The notes under the pieces: model-generated
What the model was told of the DNA's origin: nothing
Database searches by the model: none
Seen by the model: the letters and a program-made list of their open reading frames with translations, nothing else
NCBI RefSeq assembly: GCF_000972845.2
Contig: NC_040011.1
Span: 23,673,062-23,737,061 of the forward strand
Origin: Larimichthys crocea
Taxonomy: Eukaryota; Chordata; Actinopteri; Sciaenidae
Reading direction: 5' to 3'
Length of the DNA: 64,000 nucleotides
Program-made: the position numbers and the translations under genes
In this document: positions 11,301 to 25,100 of the stretch, in pieces
How positions within the stretch are numbered: the first letter of the stretch is position 1
Layout: each line of letters begins with the position of its first letter

Positions 11301-13564
11301 TTGTCTGTAAAATAGAATCAGTTAAACAAAACTGTACAAAATAGTACCTTGTTTGTACGTAAAAACAAATTGTGGATGTATCGGGTTGTTGTGCATGCCT
11401 TCTTGGCTGGGAGCAGTAACCTTTTTCTATCTAGCTGTTTCCCCTACTGTACTCTTTACGTTAGCTAATGGGCTACTAGACTTAGATAAGATTGTTACCA
11501 CTCTTATATTAATCTGTAAAATAGAATAAATACAAAACAATGCCTAGTTTGTTTAAACTGTAGCCATAAAACAACTAATTGTGTAAAAATATAGAAAATA
11601 TATGAAAAAAATAGAATGGTGTATTTTAAATTGCCCTGTGTTATCCGCAAAGGTGTCTGAAGATATACTGCCTTTGTAGTCATTAGTAAATATGAATATG
11701 TGTGAAAGTGCCTCTGCCTGGCTTTTTATTTTAATAACAACTAGTTAGTTTTTTGTTTCTGGACAAACTTGTCCTGCAGGATTCATTGTCTTTCAACAAT
11801 TTGTTTCTCCCCTTCATTTACTTTCCACACGGAGAGATAGAAATATGAGATATGATGAATTGTCCATCTCTATAGACCTTTTCCACAGCAGCCCACAGGA
11901 GTCCATTATCCTTTTTTTTTTTTTAGATTACAGTAGCTGGGAGTCGGATAACACCTGTGTTTACCTTAAATGGCTGCTGTTGGTTGCTTGTGTGTTGATT
12001 CAGTTATTAGCAGTGTGCAATTTATTGATTGCAATAGGAGTCAGTGTTTTCATCTGTGGGAAAATAAAGTGTCTGTTCCTTTTAAAGTGTGTTTTGTTTT
12101 TGTGTATCTTTTCATAGACTACACTTAATGTCTGTGTGTGCTGCAGGCTCACATCTCATAGATAAAGAGGTCCGGTCTCCAGAGCATTTCTCTAGGAATC
12201 GAGATCCGAGTGATTCCACAAAACTGAGAGGGGTCCCAAGAGATGCGCTCATCGTTCCATCTCTGCAGTACATTAAAGGGTAATTACCAAAAGATAAAAC
12301 TTTAATGATCCCACACCGGGGAAATGTACGTGTTACAACAGCTCACAATACACAAGATAGACAAGAAAAATACAGCATGCATGATGAGTTGCAGACAAAT
12401 TTGAAATAAATTAGTGAGCAATAGGTAACCATCATTATCCGAGAGTCACAGATAGAAAAGTATCTACTGATATGATAAGACTTTTTAAATTTAAACAATC
12501 CAAAAAAAAAAAAAAAGCTATAAAGATTCACTCACCATTGTTGCCCACACAAAAGGAATAAAAGTTTGTGTTTTCTCAATCTGGTAAAAAAGACAAACGC
12601 GTCTGATCAGTCTGCATGGTCACATTTTAGCAGATGTAGCACATGTAATACAGTATAAAATTAAAGACCTACCACAGCCAAGATGGCATAGAGGAGGATG
12701 TCCAGCTCTACTATGGTGGGGTGTGTGTAGTTGAGAACAGGCCGGGTCAGTTTAAACACACTGTTATCTGCGGTCAGGTTCAGGTAGTCCAGAACGTCCT
12801 GGTAAGTGCACATTTTTGCAGCGGGCACCCCAGCTACTGTACAAACAAGTTATCAGAGAGTATTTTTTATTAAAACTTAAACAAAATATTATTGTCCCTT
12901 AAAGGCAATGTTTTTATTTTATTTTGGCATTGCAAGACATGCAAGATATTTCCCTGTTATATTCTTAGAGTGACTAATCTATGTACAATAAGTTAGACAA
13001 GTAGAAATGAATGGTAAACTTAACATTTGTAGATAGTTTAAGACAATAATGCAAGGGTGCAAAGGGTGCTCAAATAAATATAATTTATGTAGCAGGTTCA
13101 TTATATATGTGAGGTATGTGGATACGACAGTATGTACAGTATGTGTAGATTGTATGTGAGAGAATTTTAAAAAATAATCTACTGATTTAAGAAGACACTT
13201 TGGCTTCTGGATCCATTCAAATTCAGCCCTGTTTTCTCTTCTATCACATCAAGAACAGTAAAAGAAAAAAAACAGTCACATGAAGCTGGCAAACCAAAGA
13301 AATTATGGCACGGTTTGAGATGGATGAAGATTTGACCATTTTTGGTGTCAGTGCTGTGAAATAACTTCTTCAAACAATTTATGAACAGTGCTAAGTATGA
13401 TAGAAGATACTATTGCAGCTAAACTTGTCATTTTCTGTCTCTGATTCTGTGGAAAACACATAATTAGACACTTTTCAGACATATAATCACACCTCAAACA
13501 CACTCATAAAGCACAAAGACTAACCTGCAAAGACGAACAGGAGGAGAAAAGCAGCGTGCATCAT
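8386..13564 (-). CDS. 5-HT3-like / ZACN-like Cys-loop receptor subunit, copy B (10 exons, 456 aa)
   Basis: Tandem paralogue of copy A. Exons: 13564-13525, 12836-12673, 12580-12536, 12262-12153, 11041-10872, 10781-10621, 10287-10077, 9975-9811, 9501-9416, 8604-8386; 1,371 nt, open throughout. Six of the first seven-exon lengths equal or nearly equal copy A (40, 45, 110, 170, 211 identical). Signal peptide starts MMHAAFLLLLFVF-like (MMHAAF then Leu-rich). Loop A is LWRPD; the Cys-loop is C152-C166 with FPFD; TM1 begins after FTVKRRP; TM2 follows GEKLGFKV; TM4 is residues 434-456. The loop-B tryptophan position is Ala173. Unlike copy A, the TM3-TM4 loop is split by an additional 86-nt exon encoding a cysteine cluster (C362, C363, C365, C367). 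It lies upstream of copy A on the same strand. Family certain, ligand unknown. Confidence 0.9.
12270..12500. repeat. dispersed repeat with 'actttaatgatccc..cggggaaa' head
   Basis: Lies between exons 4 and 3 of copy B. It opens with a degenerate 'actttattgatcc..ggggaaat' word typical of a very common fish interspersed sequence, and is followed by AT-rich tail sequence. Related heads occur near 25050 and 32320. Confidence 0.55.
13022..13160. repeat. dispersed repeat related to 62700-62830
   Basis: The words gaggtatgtggata.gacagtatg and tgtagattgtatg recur at about 62755-62805 (gaggtaggtggatatgacagtatg). The two copies mark a family present at both ends of the window. Here it is in the intron between exons 2 and 1 of channel copy B. 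Confidence 0.6.
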
Positions 13565-14345
13565 ATCTGCAGCCGTAGGTGGTGTGTGTTAGAGGAGCTT
13601 TTCAGATGTGTTTTCTGTCACCGCTGTAAGACCAGACTCAGTCTGTGACGCTGTGCTTTGATTTGAGCCAAGGAGGGCTGGGCAGGAAAAAAATGACCTT
13701 TGTCAACTGCCTGAAATGAGAAACCCATCCCACAGTGGATGGCATGGATTGACGTAATTGGTTAGCAGAGGAGAAGGGAACATATCAGGCTTTGGTTTGA
13801 CTTAGGTGAGATGGAAAATGATCGAGCAACAAATAATAAAACTGAAAGTGAGGTGAGGTGGGGACGATTTATCCAACTGAGAGGAGAGGTAATATGAATT
13901 TACAGCTTGCTCGCAACTTATTCGACACTGGTGACAAAAGGGTGTGAGTCTGTGCATGTAAGTGCAGACAGCACACAATTCAAATTAAATTAGGTGGTAA
14001 TGTGGTAATATGGTAATGGGATTATAAACACTGATGCCATTTAAACCCACTCATAGTCTTCCCATGCCTTGATCACAGCAGGCAGCTGAGCACCAAAGCT
14101 GATTTATTAATAATGGAGGAAAATGTCTCTTTTTCTTGTCTTGGTGTACCCTTCCTCTCGCCTTAAGTCAGCTAGGATAGGCTCTAGCCCCACTGTGACC
14201 CTGATGAGGAAGCGGTTACAGAAAATGGATGGATCTTTTTTTGTACAGTAAATGACCTCACTGATGTAGTTTTAATCCATTAAATAGAATTTAATGGACA
14301 TCTTAGCTTACACTGGATTTAATGAACAATTGAGGCTTGGGTGGG

Positions 14346-14535
14346 GCTGCAACTGATTTGTATAGATTTGTGGTTATTCTTTTAGTCAATGAATTGTTAG
14401 ATGTAAAACTTAACATTTTCCATGTTTTGTCTCCCTAAAATATTCAAATTTCAGCCACTTTATAAAGTTTTTCTGCATTTTTCTTTCATTAATGACTTAA
14501 TAACGATTAATTGATTATCAAAATAATTTTGGATT
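14346..14535 (+). repeat. 'gctgcaact ... cgattaattgattatc' dispersed repeat
   Basis: Starts 'gggctgcaact', contains 'gtcaatgaattgtta' and 'cattttc', and ends 'cgattaattgattatcaaaataatttt'. Related diverged copies lie at 36225-36480, 39137-39395, 39420-39600 and 59510-59690. The two ends are complementary in part, as in nonautonomous foldback elements of fish. Confidence 0.6.
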
Positions 14536-15779
14536 AACTTTCTCTCAGTTGAGTAACCAAGTAGTTGGAGGATTTCAAGGCATTCCCAGGCTAGATGGGC
14601 TATGCAGTCCCTCCATCAAGCTTGGGACTGCTCTGGGATCTCCTCCCTGTTGGAAGTGGCCAAAACAACGCCACAGGAAGGCACCCAGGAGGGCCCGAAC
14701 CAATGCTGCCCAGCACTATGCTGAGCTCCCTCCGGATGTCTGAGGCCATAGATGAGATTCTGAACGTTGATGGAAAATTGAGAGCTTTGCCTTCTCTTTT
14801 TAGCTCCCTCTTCATCACAATGGTCCAGTACAATGTCTAAAACTTCTTCTATGCACGCACAAGAGGTTTATGTCGCTCAAATTTTGCTCTTTAAATCTGT
14901 GATAGCACTTCTCTGCAAAGATATTTTTTGACCCAGGAGAGCAAAGTTATGACCCGTTCTACTCTGCCTCTGGTTGACCGACCCTGATTTTTCAACAAAG
15001 GCAACAAGTAATGGCCAATTAGATATCAAGATGCTGTTTAATCGGCACATATGCCACACCTGTCAGGTGGACGTGTTATCTCGGCAAAGGAGAAGTGCTA
15101 TAACTTTAAATTTGCAAGCAAAACTGGAGAGAAACAAACCTTTTGTGTGCAGAAGACATCTTAGAAAAATGGTTAAATGAGACCAAAAACAAAAATGTAG
15201 ATAATAAACGGTGTGACGACACCTCAGCCAGGGCACTAGGTGTCTCTGTTGCTCTTTTCTGGTTGTGTTATGCGGGTGTTGAATGGAGGATCATCAGCTG
15301 CATGAGCAACACCTGCACCTGATGTGCCACAGTCTGGGGAGACTTGACTTGACTCCGACTGGTCCCGATCATCTCTCTGTAAATTTTCAGAGTTTCCTGA
15401 TGGACAGTAAACTAAACTGCAGTGAGCTGTAGCTGCTGTTGTAGCTAACCCAGACTGCAAACTTACTATAGAACACAACTGGAGATTAAATTAGGGGTAG
15501 TGAATGTATATGATGCGAAAGAGCTCTGAGACGTTATTTTTACTAGTGACAACAATACAAATTGAGCTCTCTGCTGGGAATGTACAACAGACTGAGTTTG
15601 AAAAATGATTGTATAAAGCTCCAGAGAGTTTCAGCGAAGGTGACCATGTTAGGAAACATCTCAGAGAGCAGTGCTTCATGTTCAGGGACGTGAACCAAAA
15701 CACAACCCGACTCTGATTAATGAATCCTCCCTATTTGAACCAACAAGAAATCACAAAAAGAATTTAGATGCAAAAAAAC

Positions 15780-15785
15780 TTTATT
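15780..15785 (-). terminator. rnf157: candidate rnf157 polyadenylation signal
   Basis: AATAAA on the minus strand (plus TTTATT), in the context gacaataaag followed by a T run. It is 2.0 kb beyond the rnf157 stop codon and implies a long 3' UTR. Closer alternatives were not convincing. Assignment is by position only. Confidence 0.35.
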
Positions 15786-17779
15786 GTCCGTTTGTTTCTT
15801 TGACATTTTCACTCGTAATTCTAGAAAAGTGGGGTCAGGACCCATTCCTTTGATATCGTACTGCGGCTTCATCTACACATTCAGACTGTGATCACATGAC
15901 TGTTTGCAGCTTGGATATAGTAGTGCAGTATTCTTTGACCTTGAACAGTTTGGGCCAAGGGAAACGGGAGCCAGCAACCGATATTTAACACTGCGGAAGG
16001 ACATGGTACGGTTTTATGTTGTGTGCAGTGAACCATCATCAAGTACTCTACAGGAGGGTGCAGGCTGACCTAGACTAACATGCTTACTCTACTATCGCCT
16101 CATGCACCGCAAAGTGTGTTGTCTAGGAAACAGCTAATAGTGCATTAAATGTTGTCCCTTTTCAGTTATGTGTGTGTGTGTGTGTTGTGTTTGTGTGTGT
16201 AAACCTTTACAAATTTTTCACATATTTTCATCCACATTCTATTAAACGACACAGTGTTTTGCAACAAATTAAAACACAGAAACATCAAGAACAGATGAGC
16301 TATACAATAAAGTTATACAAAACCAAAACAACTAAAAAGCTCCACAAACGAGGAGAAAAGGGCTCGTCGGGATGATGATACTCTGGGTGAGTGAGGATGA
16401 ACAAAATGCCAACTAACCACAGTGTGACCTAAAGCTCACGTTTAGGTTTTGTGAATGATGTTTTGTTTTTTCTTGCAATAAATCCCTTTATGATGGCAAA
16501 CTTAAAATAAAAAGAACATTGAAATGTCGGATTTTGAATTTAACAAGCCAGTGCAAACACAGTTTGTAGTTTTAACTGCAAAATGAGCATCCTCCTGCAG
16601 GAGAAAAAGAGGAGATGCAGCTCCAGCATCCTTATTGCTTGGTGGTACTTGTTGATTTCCAGTTGAACTGTGATAATACTGACATGCTAAGATGGAGCTG
16701 CAGAAGGAGAAGATGGCGTGATTGGTGTGTGAAGCAGAGTTCAAAGTTCAGTTCCAGTTTAAATGTCATGTACATTCCCTTTCTAAAGAGATCCATGTTC
16801 GTCTGCCTACATTCTTTTTTTTTCTTTCCCCCAGTCCATTTCTGTTCATTTTGGCCAACATTTCTTGGCTCGTGTGCCGCCTCACAAGTCCAACCGCTTC
16901 TGTATTCACATTCAGCAGACGTGTTTGAAAATCATAGCGGAAATGAGAGAGGGAGGGGAAACATCAGCAGGAGCTGAAAACTGCATGCAAAGTCGAGACG
17001 GGAGCTCCCTGATCCGAGGAGATGCGTCAGCACGTTTTAGCTCGCTATGGTAAGGTAGTCCGGTGTGAGCTGACTTTTTAAATAGTGTCCAACCACTCAT
17101 ACAACATACAGTTTGTAACAGAGAAGAAGAAGTACATTAGTAATAAATCCGATTGCCGATCACAGTAGCCCCTGACTGTTTGGCTGGTAATAGAGGAGAG
17201 GAAAGGAGAGGAGCAGCGTGTTGTTTTCTAGAGATAGTGTCACGACACACAGTTCTCACTGGTTAGGTAATAAATAATAATGTAGCATTAAGTTTTTTTT
17301 CTTGCCACCATCGCCAAGTGCTTGCTCAGGGTGGGGAATGGTGGGTCTGTAAATAATATTATATAGAGCATGGTCTAGACCTGCTCTATCAGCAAAGTGA
17401 CATATAAGATAACCTTTGTCAATATTTAATTTAAATGAATTTAAAAAAAGTTTGATCACAGACAGGAAAAACAAAAACAGAGAAATCCTGTGAGATGAAA
17501 GTGCACAGACGGCAGACAGGTGATGCCGTTCTGTTCCTCTTCCCTCCTCTTTTAACCCGAGAGGAGTTTCAGCGCCAGCAAAGACAATCAATCCAGGAAA
17601 TGTTCATACAGATGAAGGACAAGGAGGAGGAGGAGGAGGGTTTCCCTGTTCAGTGAGGACAGTATCCAGCGACGCAGCACTATGGCAGGGTAAGAAGAGC
17701 TGACTCTGGACGGAGAAGTCTGTGTGTTTTGTGTGAGTGTGTGTGTGTGTTTGTGTTTGTGTGTGTTTCTTTGAGTGTG

Positions 17780-20700
17780 TTACACAATGAGTGGTCCGCG
17801 ACGGGGATGTTTAGGACTCTGGCCGTCCCTGTTCTCTGCCCCCTGCTCCTCCAGGTTGATATTGCTGGTGGAGGTGTGGTGGGGAAGGGGCTCCAAAACA
17901 GGCCTGTAACCCCCGAGGTACATCAGACCTGAATGAGAGAAGAACAATAGTTTGATAACAAGTGTGTTTCCACCTGATTTCATTTGTCACATGTATAAAT
18001 GTGTCTTTACGGGATGCTTCCTTGATTCCTTTGTGCCCTGTTGGTGGAATCAAGTGCTGCTCTTAAAGCAGTTCGAATTTACACCCACATACTGGAGGAA
18101 ATAGCTGATTGCCAGGGACCTGGGAGAACAAACACCACCTGCTGTGCCTCTTATAGGTTGTCAGACACCAATATTTTGGGTTATGCTACAAGGGATGCAA
18201 AGAAAGCAGCAAGCCACAAACCACATCAGGCAGTGTTTGTACTCCAAGGTCCCAGGCAATCTATCTTTCTCCGTCATGACTCCATTTTTTGTTCTCCTGA
18301 GAAAAATATCTGGTTCTGTAGCTGCAAAATGCTCCACATTGTTCACTAGCTTTTTACTAACTTTGTCTAGCTGTTGTTTGGTGCTGAGCACTGTTGTTGA
18401 AAACAGCTGCCTGCTGCAGCCTAAAGCCACACTAACGAGAGCAGTGACAGCGAATCAAAAGTTGTGGCCGTAAAAAAAAAAAAAAAAAAACAGCTGAAAG
18501 ATGCGAAAACGTGGGAAACTAAAACCAGTGATGCTTCTTTGTCGATCAACCTTTTCATGTTACACACATTCAGTTGATCTATTGTTAACATAGATATACA
18601 CTGCTACCAGACTGCACACATTAAAAATACACTTAGCTCATCCTCATCCTGTTTCCAGGCATTAAATGTTTCTTAGTATGTGTTTATAAATCAAAATCTC
18701 TGTTCTCATCTTGAAAAGCATTCAGATATTTTTGATGACTCGTGTTGCAGTCTAGTTCAGACTTTAGAGCAGCGACTGTAGGTGCAGGACAACGATCAAT
18801 ATGCGTATCAGTGATCGGGTATCACACTTCTAGGGTTAAAATGTGGCTGCTTGGCTTGTTCCACTGCAAACGATATGATACTTTTATTTTATACTATATT
18901 GTAACTGAATGTTTATTGAATAAACAAAATAATATGATCCCGACTCACAGTGAATATCAGCAAATATCAGCAAGAAGCGACTTTTCAGGCCATAAATTAT
19001 TAACCACTGCAAATATGAATAATGAATAACATCAGCATTAAAGCCACCTTACCTCAGGTGTGTACCTTTGAAGTATGACTAAATATAATGATAGATATTA
19101 ATATTATAATGGTCTAAACAAAGCTCTGACTAGAAAAGAAACACTCTTTTTTTATTTAGTGCAAGTATACTACCAATACTGAATCATGATAGACAGATAA
19201 AACCAGTAATTAACAAAGAAAAGTAATTGCTATGGTGCATAAACATAAAACACAAACTACAATATATGACCCTGGTGTCTGATCTAGCATCTAACCATGA
19301 CTCCATACCTAGTCCTCAATGTGCACTGGGCACGACTCCTCATCTGTCCATCCGAAAGAAGGCGAGAGAAGGAAGAGAGACAAAGGAGAGGAGAGAGAGG
19401 AGAAGTAGGAAGAAAGATGTCCGGGAAAAGACAGCAAAAGATGTGAAGAATGACCAAGGGGAAAAAAAGGAGAGAAACAGAGAGATAACAAAACACTTTT
19501 ACGACACAAAAAGAGAAAACATGTCACACCATTCACCATGAAAACACCAAAGGAGTGATTCGAGGGGATGAAGGTAAATCAGGGATGTGGAGGGGAGGAG
19601 GCTGAGAGACAAGGATGCAGAGCTAAAGGCAGGTTTGAACCCAAAGTTAAGAATTAAACAACCAAAAGTTATAAGAATAGTTATAAGAACAAAAGTGACA
19701 CCTTTAGCTCTCATCACAGGAACCCCACCAAATGTTAAGAAGCAGGGACTGGGAGAGGACGAGAGGGGAAGATGGATGGATGTGAGAATGAGTTGCGGAT
19801 GTTTGGCAAAGCGGCTCGGAGCTGGGCAGACAGCTGAACATGAACTTCAACGCTGGGATGAACCGGACTCTTTCTCTTTCTCTTTCTCTCACGCAAACAG
19901 AAAACACGGCATGCAGAAAGCACTCGTCAGACACACGATAAGATGCACTTACGCACACAGAGAAACACACACCAGGGCTTCGGCTAAAGGGGAGAGGAGG
20001 GAAAGAGTGCACAGCTAACCGGTGCTGGAAAAAAGCGATGGAGCACCACAACACTAAAGGGTAGGGATGAAGAGAAGAAGGAGGCCTCCAGATCTTCATG
20101 CTGGGCAAAAAAAAAAAACTCCTTTCTGGTTGCTTCACCTGCCTGTTGTTTTTCCTGTTTAGTCTGCATTAGCAATTATCTTCCGACTGATAACTCATGC
20201 ACTCCCCAACTCATCTTCCTCACTTTTCCTCTCCTCTCCTCATCCTCCCTCCCCTCAACTCTCATTCCCAGTCGTCAGCTCTCATCGGTCCATGTTCGAG
20301 AGGTTGCCACTCACCGGCGAATCGGCTGTCGGGAGCCTGCTCATTATCCAACCCCAAAGAGGGCGTGTCACAGAGGGCGACGCCCTGATTGTTATTGGCC
20401 AACTCTGGACACCTGCTCCGCCCACCTGCAAGCGAGGGCAAAGGTCAAACAAGAGCAGCCAGGCACAGCAGGGGAGGGGGGTGGGAAGAGGGTGAGACAG
20501 GCGGGTGGGGAGGGGAGGGAAGAGGGAGGGTGTCAGAGGTGGAGGGGTGAGGTTGGCCATGCTGGATCGGCATTAATAAAATATATTGATATTGAATATT
20601 TCTCATTTATAGAAATATGTGAAATTATATTCTGCTGGTGAGTTCAAGTTGAAACAATGTGACTCACGAAGGCACAATATTCAAACAAGTGTGCTCTGAT

Positions 20701-22114
20701 GCTCTGAGGCCTCATCTGCAAGATTTAATTCGACAGAACAACATGTACAAAAAGGACAGATGGTTTACAGGGAAGAAGATGATGCTCGCTGAGAGAACGC
20801 GACATGTTGCTCTCTGGTTTACGATCAGAGATTTGTATCTTTGCTGTTTAAACTGGTTAACGATTTTTGGTTTTGGCCAAACATACTGAATACAGACAGC
20901 CACAATTTGCTATGACAAATTACAATACAAATAAAGTTTGTATAGTACCTTAAAAAAAAACCTGCTGTTGTTACCACATAGGGTTGGGCGATATGATGAT
21001 ATACACCATGAGATTATATAAATCAAAACCGTCAAAAAAATATACTCACAATACTCTTTACGATGTGGTAGCTATCACTTTAATGTCTCGTTGTGGGAAA
21101 AGTTGCAAATCAATGAGCAATATAATATTTTAAGATTTGACACACTTACATTTAGTTTTGGTTTCCCACCATGTGTAGTCACACTTAATGGAAATAATAT
21201 ATATAAAGCATAATATAAGATATGATTCGATAAAAGACGATACCATACCATACAGTAAGATACGATACGATCAAAATAACATACGATAAGATAGACTTTG
21301 ATTTTACACCCAGGATTTTACTAATTTACACAAAACCACCAGATTTGTATCATTTAAAGTTATCACTATTTTGTTGAAAAACAAAACAAAACACTGGTAC
21401 TAGGATTTGTCGTTTCACCATGAAGGAGAAGACGCTACGTTCACCATGAAACACGCAACAAACGCAAAAGGTCCTATCTAGACTCAGCGTTTAGTTTGTC
21501 TGTTCTGGGATACTGTAGAAACATGGCGACCTCCGTGGACGTCTGTAGCTCGTAACGATTCTGATATTTATATTTACCCCTAAATCTGACACGCTGGCCC
21601 TTTAAACTGTCACTGTTCTTCGATATCACTCCACATAGTGTTTGCTGATACTTTTAGCATGACACACTAAAGCCAAGGATCTTCCAGACTGGTGTCTATT
21701 TCCTCATTAATTAGAAATATCAATAAAAAAACTCTTCAGATTAGCATCTTTCTGCCTTTTCCAGCATGGCCAGATAACAGATACTAGCATGTTTAATATG
21801 TGCAAGTGCCTCATGCCTGCAGCAAGCCTTGTGTGCTGTGTGTGCTAATGAGGAGAAACTGGCAGAGATGGACTGGATGATTGGCAGCTCAGCACAGAGA
21901 CACAGACAGGGCACATACAGAAGCTGTCTGGCAGCGCTGGTGCGAGATGCACACACATGTGCGTGCAAACATACATCCTACAGCGCGTGTGCACATTCAC
22001 AGTCTGTCAGGCAGCACAGGTCCGCTCGTCTCCTAAAGAACTGAAAGGTCATTCAGTAACTCACAGGTACTCAGAGATCATTTCAGTCTGGCCCGAAGTG
22101 TCCGAACACACACA

Positions 22115-22148
<34 letters not shown>

Positions 22149-25100
22149 TACACACACACAAGAACACACACACACACACAATCCACAGAGAAACTAATTT
22201 ACATATACAAGATTCAAACTGTCTCATGAAGGTGACCTGGTTGTTTTTCGCTTCATTGACTCACTCTCCACAACACTTTCTTTAGCACTACATCACACAC
22301 CTTTTCTCACACACAGATGGAGTATGAAGAAGCTTTCACTTCATGATGCAGCAGCTTAAAAAAAAATAGCAAATGTACCGTGCAGAGCTGTTTTGAGCCA
22401 GTAAATGATATACCTCATACACATACAGTAAATACACAAGCGTACATACACATGTACACACAAACCTTTATATATAAAGAGATGCAAGTCATGCAAATTC
22501 AAGCCAGTAACCTGGTGTGCAGCAGAACCTCATCTAAACAACACAGGATGCCTGTCCTTGCTCATTTCCCTTTATGAGTAAAAGGATGCTCCGATCAACT
22601 AGAATTAATCGATATTTATTGGTGAATACATGATTACCGGTCATTAAATTCACCAAAAAGGAAATACAAATAAATAAAAGTCACTCAAAGAGACTCTTCA
22701 CTGTGTGATCCATCAGCTGTGTAACAATTCAGGGGATCCTCTGAAAGACGCTGATATATTAACTAGAGACCACCTACATGTAAATACCTGGTAAACATGA
22801 GGAGGGTCACATGCTGTTTCCCAACTCTAATAAACAGAATAATGATACTGGTTATGTTCTTCAAGTCTGGACAAAATAAAACTCTCTTTGCCGGAGCTGT
22901 AGGAGCGTTTGAAATGAACACCCCTTTTTATTTCACTTCAGAAATAATACAAACTTTGGAGGATTGAGTCCCTGAATTGGTGCGCAGCCTGAAGCAGTTA
23001 AAGTTCCTGCCGGTCCCTTCACAAATTCAAGATGACACCCCATTCAGGCATATCTTTGTGCTTATGCTGCTGTCTTACAGGCATATTCTACGAGATAATG
23101 GAGGCGATGGCAAACTTTAAAGTCTCAACTACAACTGGATTATTTTAGGATGTTACACATACAAATGATCGCAGTGTTAGAATCAGATTTACGGAGCCAG
23201 TTCTTGCCATATCCAGTCCAGTCTTACTTTGAGTTCACTTCAGTCAAGTAGACAAAGGTTCTGGTGCACACACGTTGTATGAGAAGCCATTCACTCCAGT
23301 TCAGATAATGCATGTTGTGGTGGTTTCAGCCAACATTATGTGCATTTTCAAAGGGACTGCCCCACCTAGAGGACAACATCTGACACGTATTCCCTTTTAT
23401 TGAAAGCGTTGTCATTACTCAGCCATGATTCAAAAAGATTTATGGACAGAAGCAGTATATCAGATCGACTGTTCAGTCCATAAAATATAGTTTGTATGAA
23501 AGGTCTTTTTCACATGGCCTGAGAGCAACAAATGCAAAGGGAGGGTGAGGAGTCAGGGGTGAAAGGTGAAGGATGGTCACCATAGTTACCTTTTCCATTA
23601 GACGGGGAGGAACAGTCTTCTTCAGTTACATCATTTCCCTGCAGAAAACAGAAAAACAGCTTTGTAAAATGTCATGAAAGTTAGATAAAAACACAAAATT
23701 ATCTCATTTAAGCAAACAGTCACCTCTGAGTCCTGCTCCTCGACAGCCACTGAGTAATTTTGTTCCTTTGGCTCCTGGGAAAACTCCTGAATGAAAGATT
23801 ATGATGAGACAACAGAATATATTTTCAAGTCAATTTCTCTTCCATCCATTCGTCCATCACAGGATTCCTTACCCCGTCCTGCTGCGATGGTCCTCGGCTC
23901 TCCATGGCGGCGTCCTGGTTCTCCTCGCCCTCCACGTCCCCCCCATCGTCCCCCCCGGGTTCGCCTTCAGCCCCGGCCAGGTAGGACCCTGACATGGAGG
24001 ACATGGTGTCAGTGCTGATGTGGGAGTGCTGCGAGTGGGACGAGGCCATGGACATCACTGACTGGACCAGGCTGCTGCTCACTGGGTCTGGCAGACAGAC
24101 GGACACACACATCATGGTCCGGCTTGGAGTTGGAGGATTTTCTTTCTTTTTTTTAAATTTCCACTTTCCATTAATATAAAAAAAGTGATCCCTACTGTCA
24201 AAAAAATTACCAACAGCAGAAAACGTATACAGTCAATGATTCAACATTTATGCTTATTTGCTTTCTTTCTGACAATTGAATAAAGGATCAATAACACAAC
24301 AAAGAGCTAAGTGTTGTAGCTCATCATAAACATAGGACACAACAGCTAAACTCTGCGCAAAACTAACTTAGTATATCTAATTAACTTAGGATGTGTGCTA
24401 TATCTTATTTGTTTAATCTAAATAAATATGAATAGACATGACAATTTGTGCCTTTGGAGGGGCTACATGCTGTGAATATTTCTCTGCCAACAGCCAGATT
24501 GTGACTGGAAGCAGCTTCCCGACATCATCGTAACAAGGTTGCCGGGTCAACACTGTGCTTGAACAGAAACCTACATCTACAGTAGCAACCCACACTACAA
24601 CTCTTAAACTCTTGAAGAAATAGATGCGTTTATTTTTAATCTCATAGCTAAATATCCGGAGTTACTTGACTGAACTGACCCCTGACTTCTGTCAACAACA
24701 CAAGCTGAAAGCCTGACTACACAGGTTTGTGGAAGAGTGAAGATATTATTTAACTGAAACTGTCATTCCAGCTGGAAAAGCTCTCTGTTTACCATTAAGC
24801 AGATAAAAATCCGTTATAAAGCGCTGATGTGGTTCAAGCATATGATTTATTTATGTTAAAATGCTCCATGCGGCACCTTAAACTCTTTGCTTTTAGCTGA
24901 TTTGCTAGACCTAAAAGAAACTGCACATCACTTTGAAGAAAATGTGTTTTTAAGGATCGACAGCGCTGAATAATCTGACATCTTACATACACTTAATAAA
25001 GAGACTTAAGCAATTAGAAACAAGCAGCTGACTCCTCAAATTAAATTAAGATAAGATGGATTGTATTAACCCAACACGGGGAAACTGTATTTCATCAAAA

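Larger units (their letters stand above)
13565..17779. other. spacer between channel copy B promoter and the rnf157 3' end
   Basis: No supported coding exon. It contains a diverged interspersed-repeat tail at 14147-14235, a 'gctgcaact..gattaa' repeat at 14346-14535, a GT tract at 16170-16200 and short purine-rich runs (17190-17215, 17620-17640). The right-hand 2 kb is probably the rnf157 3' UTR if the signal at 15780 is used. Open frames of 60-120 codons here have no family resemblance. Confidence 0.55.

Noticed and set aside
19587..20560. Overlapping open frames of 90-144 codons on both strands in the last rnf157 introns
   Set aside because: They lie in polypurine/polypyrimidine sequence with no splice logic or recognisable domain, apart from the separate exon 20425-20315, which is read in another frame.
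23791..24018. Pro/Arg-rich plus-strand open frames
   Set aside because: Shadow of the rnf157 exon 24087-23873 on the other strand.
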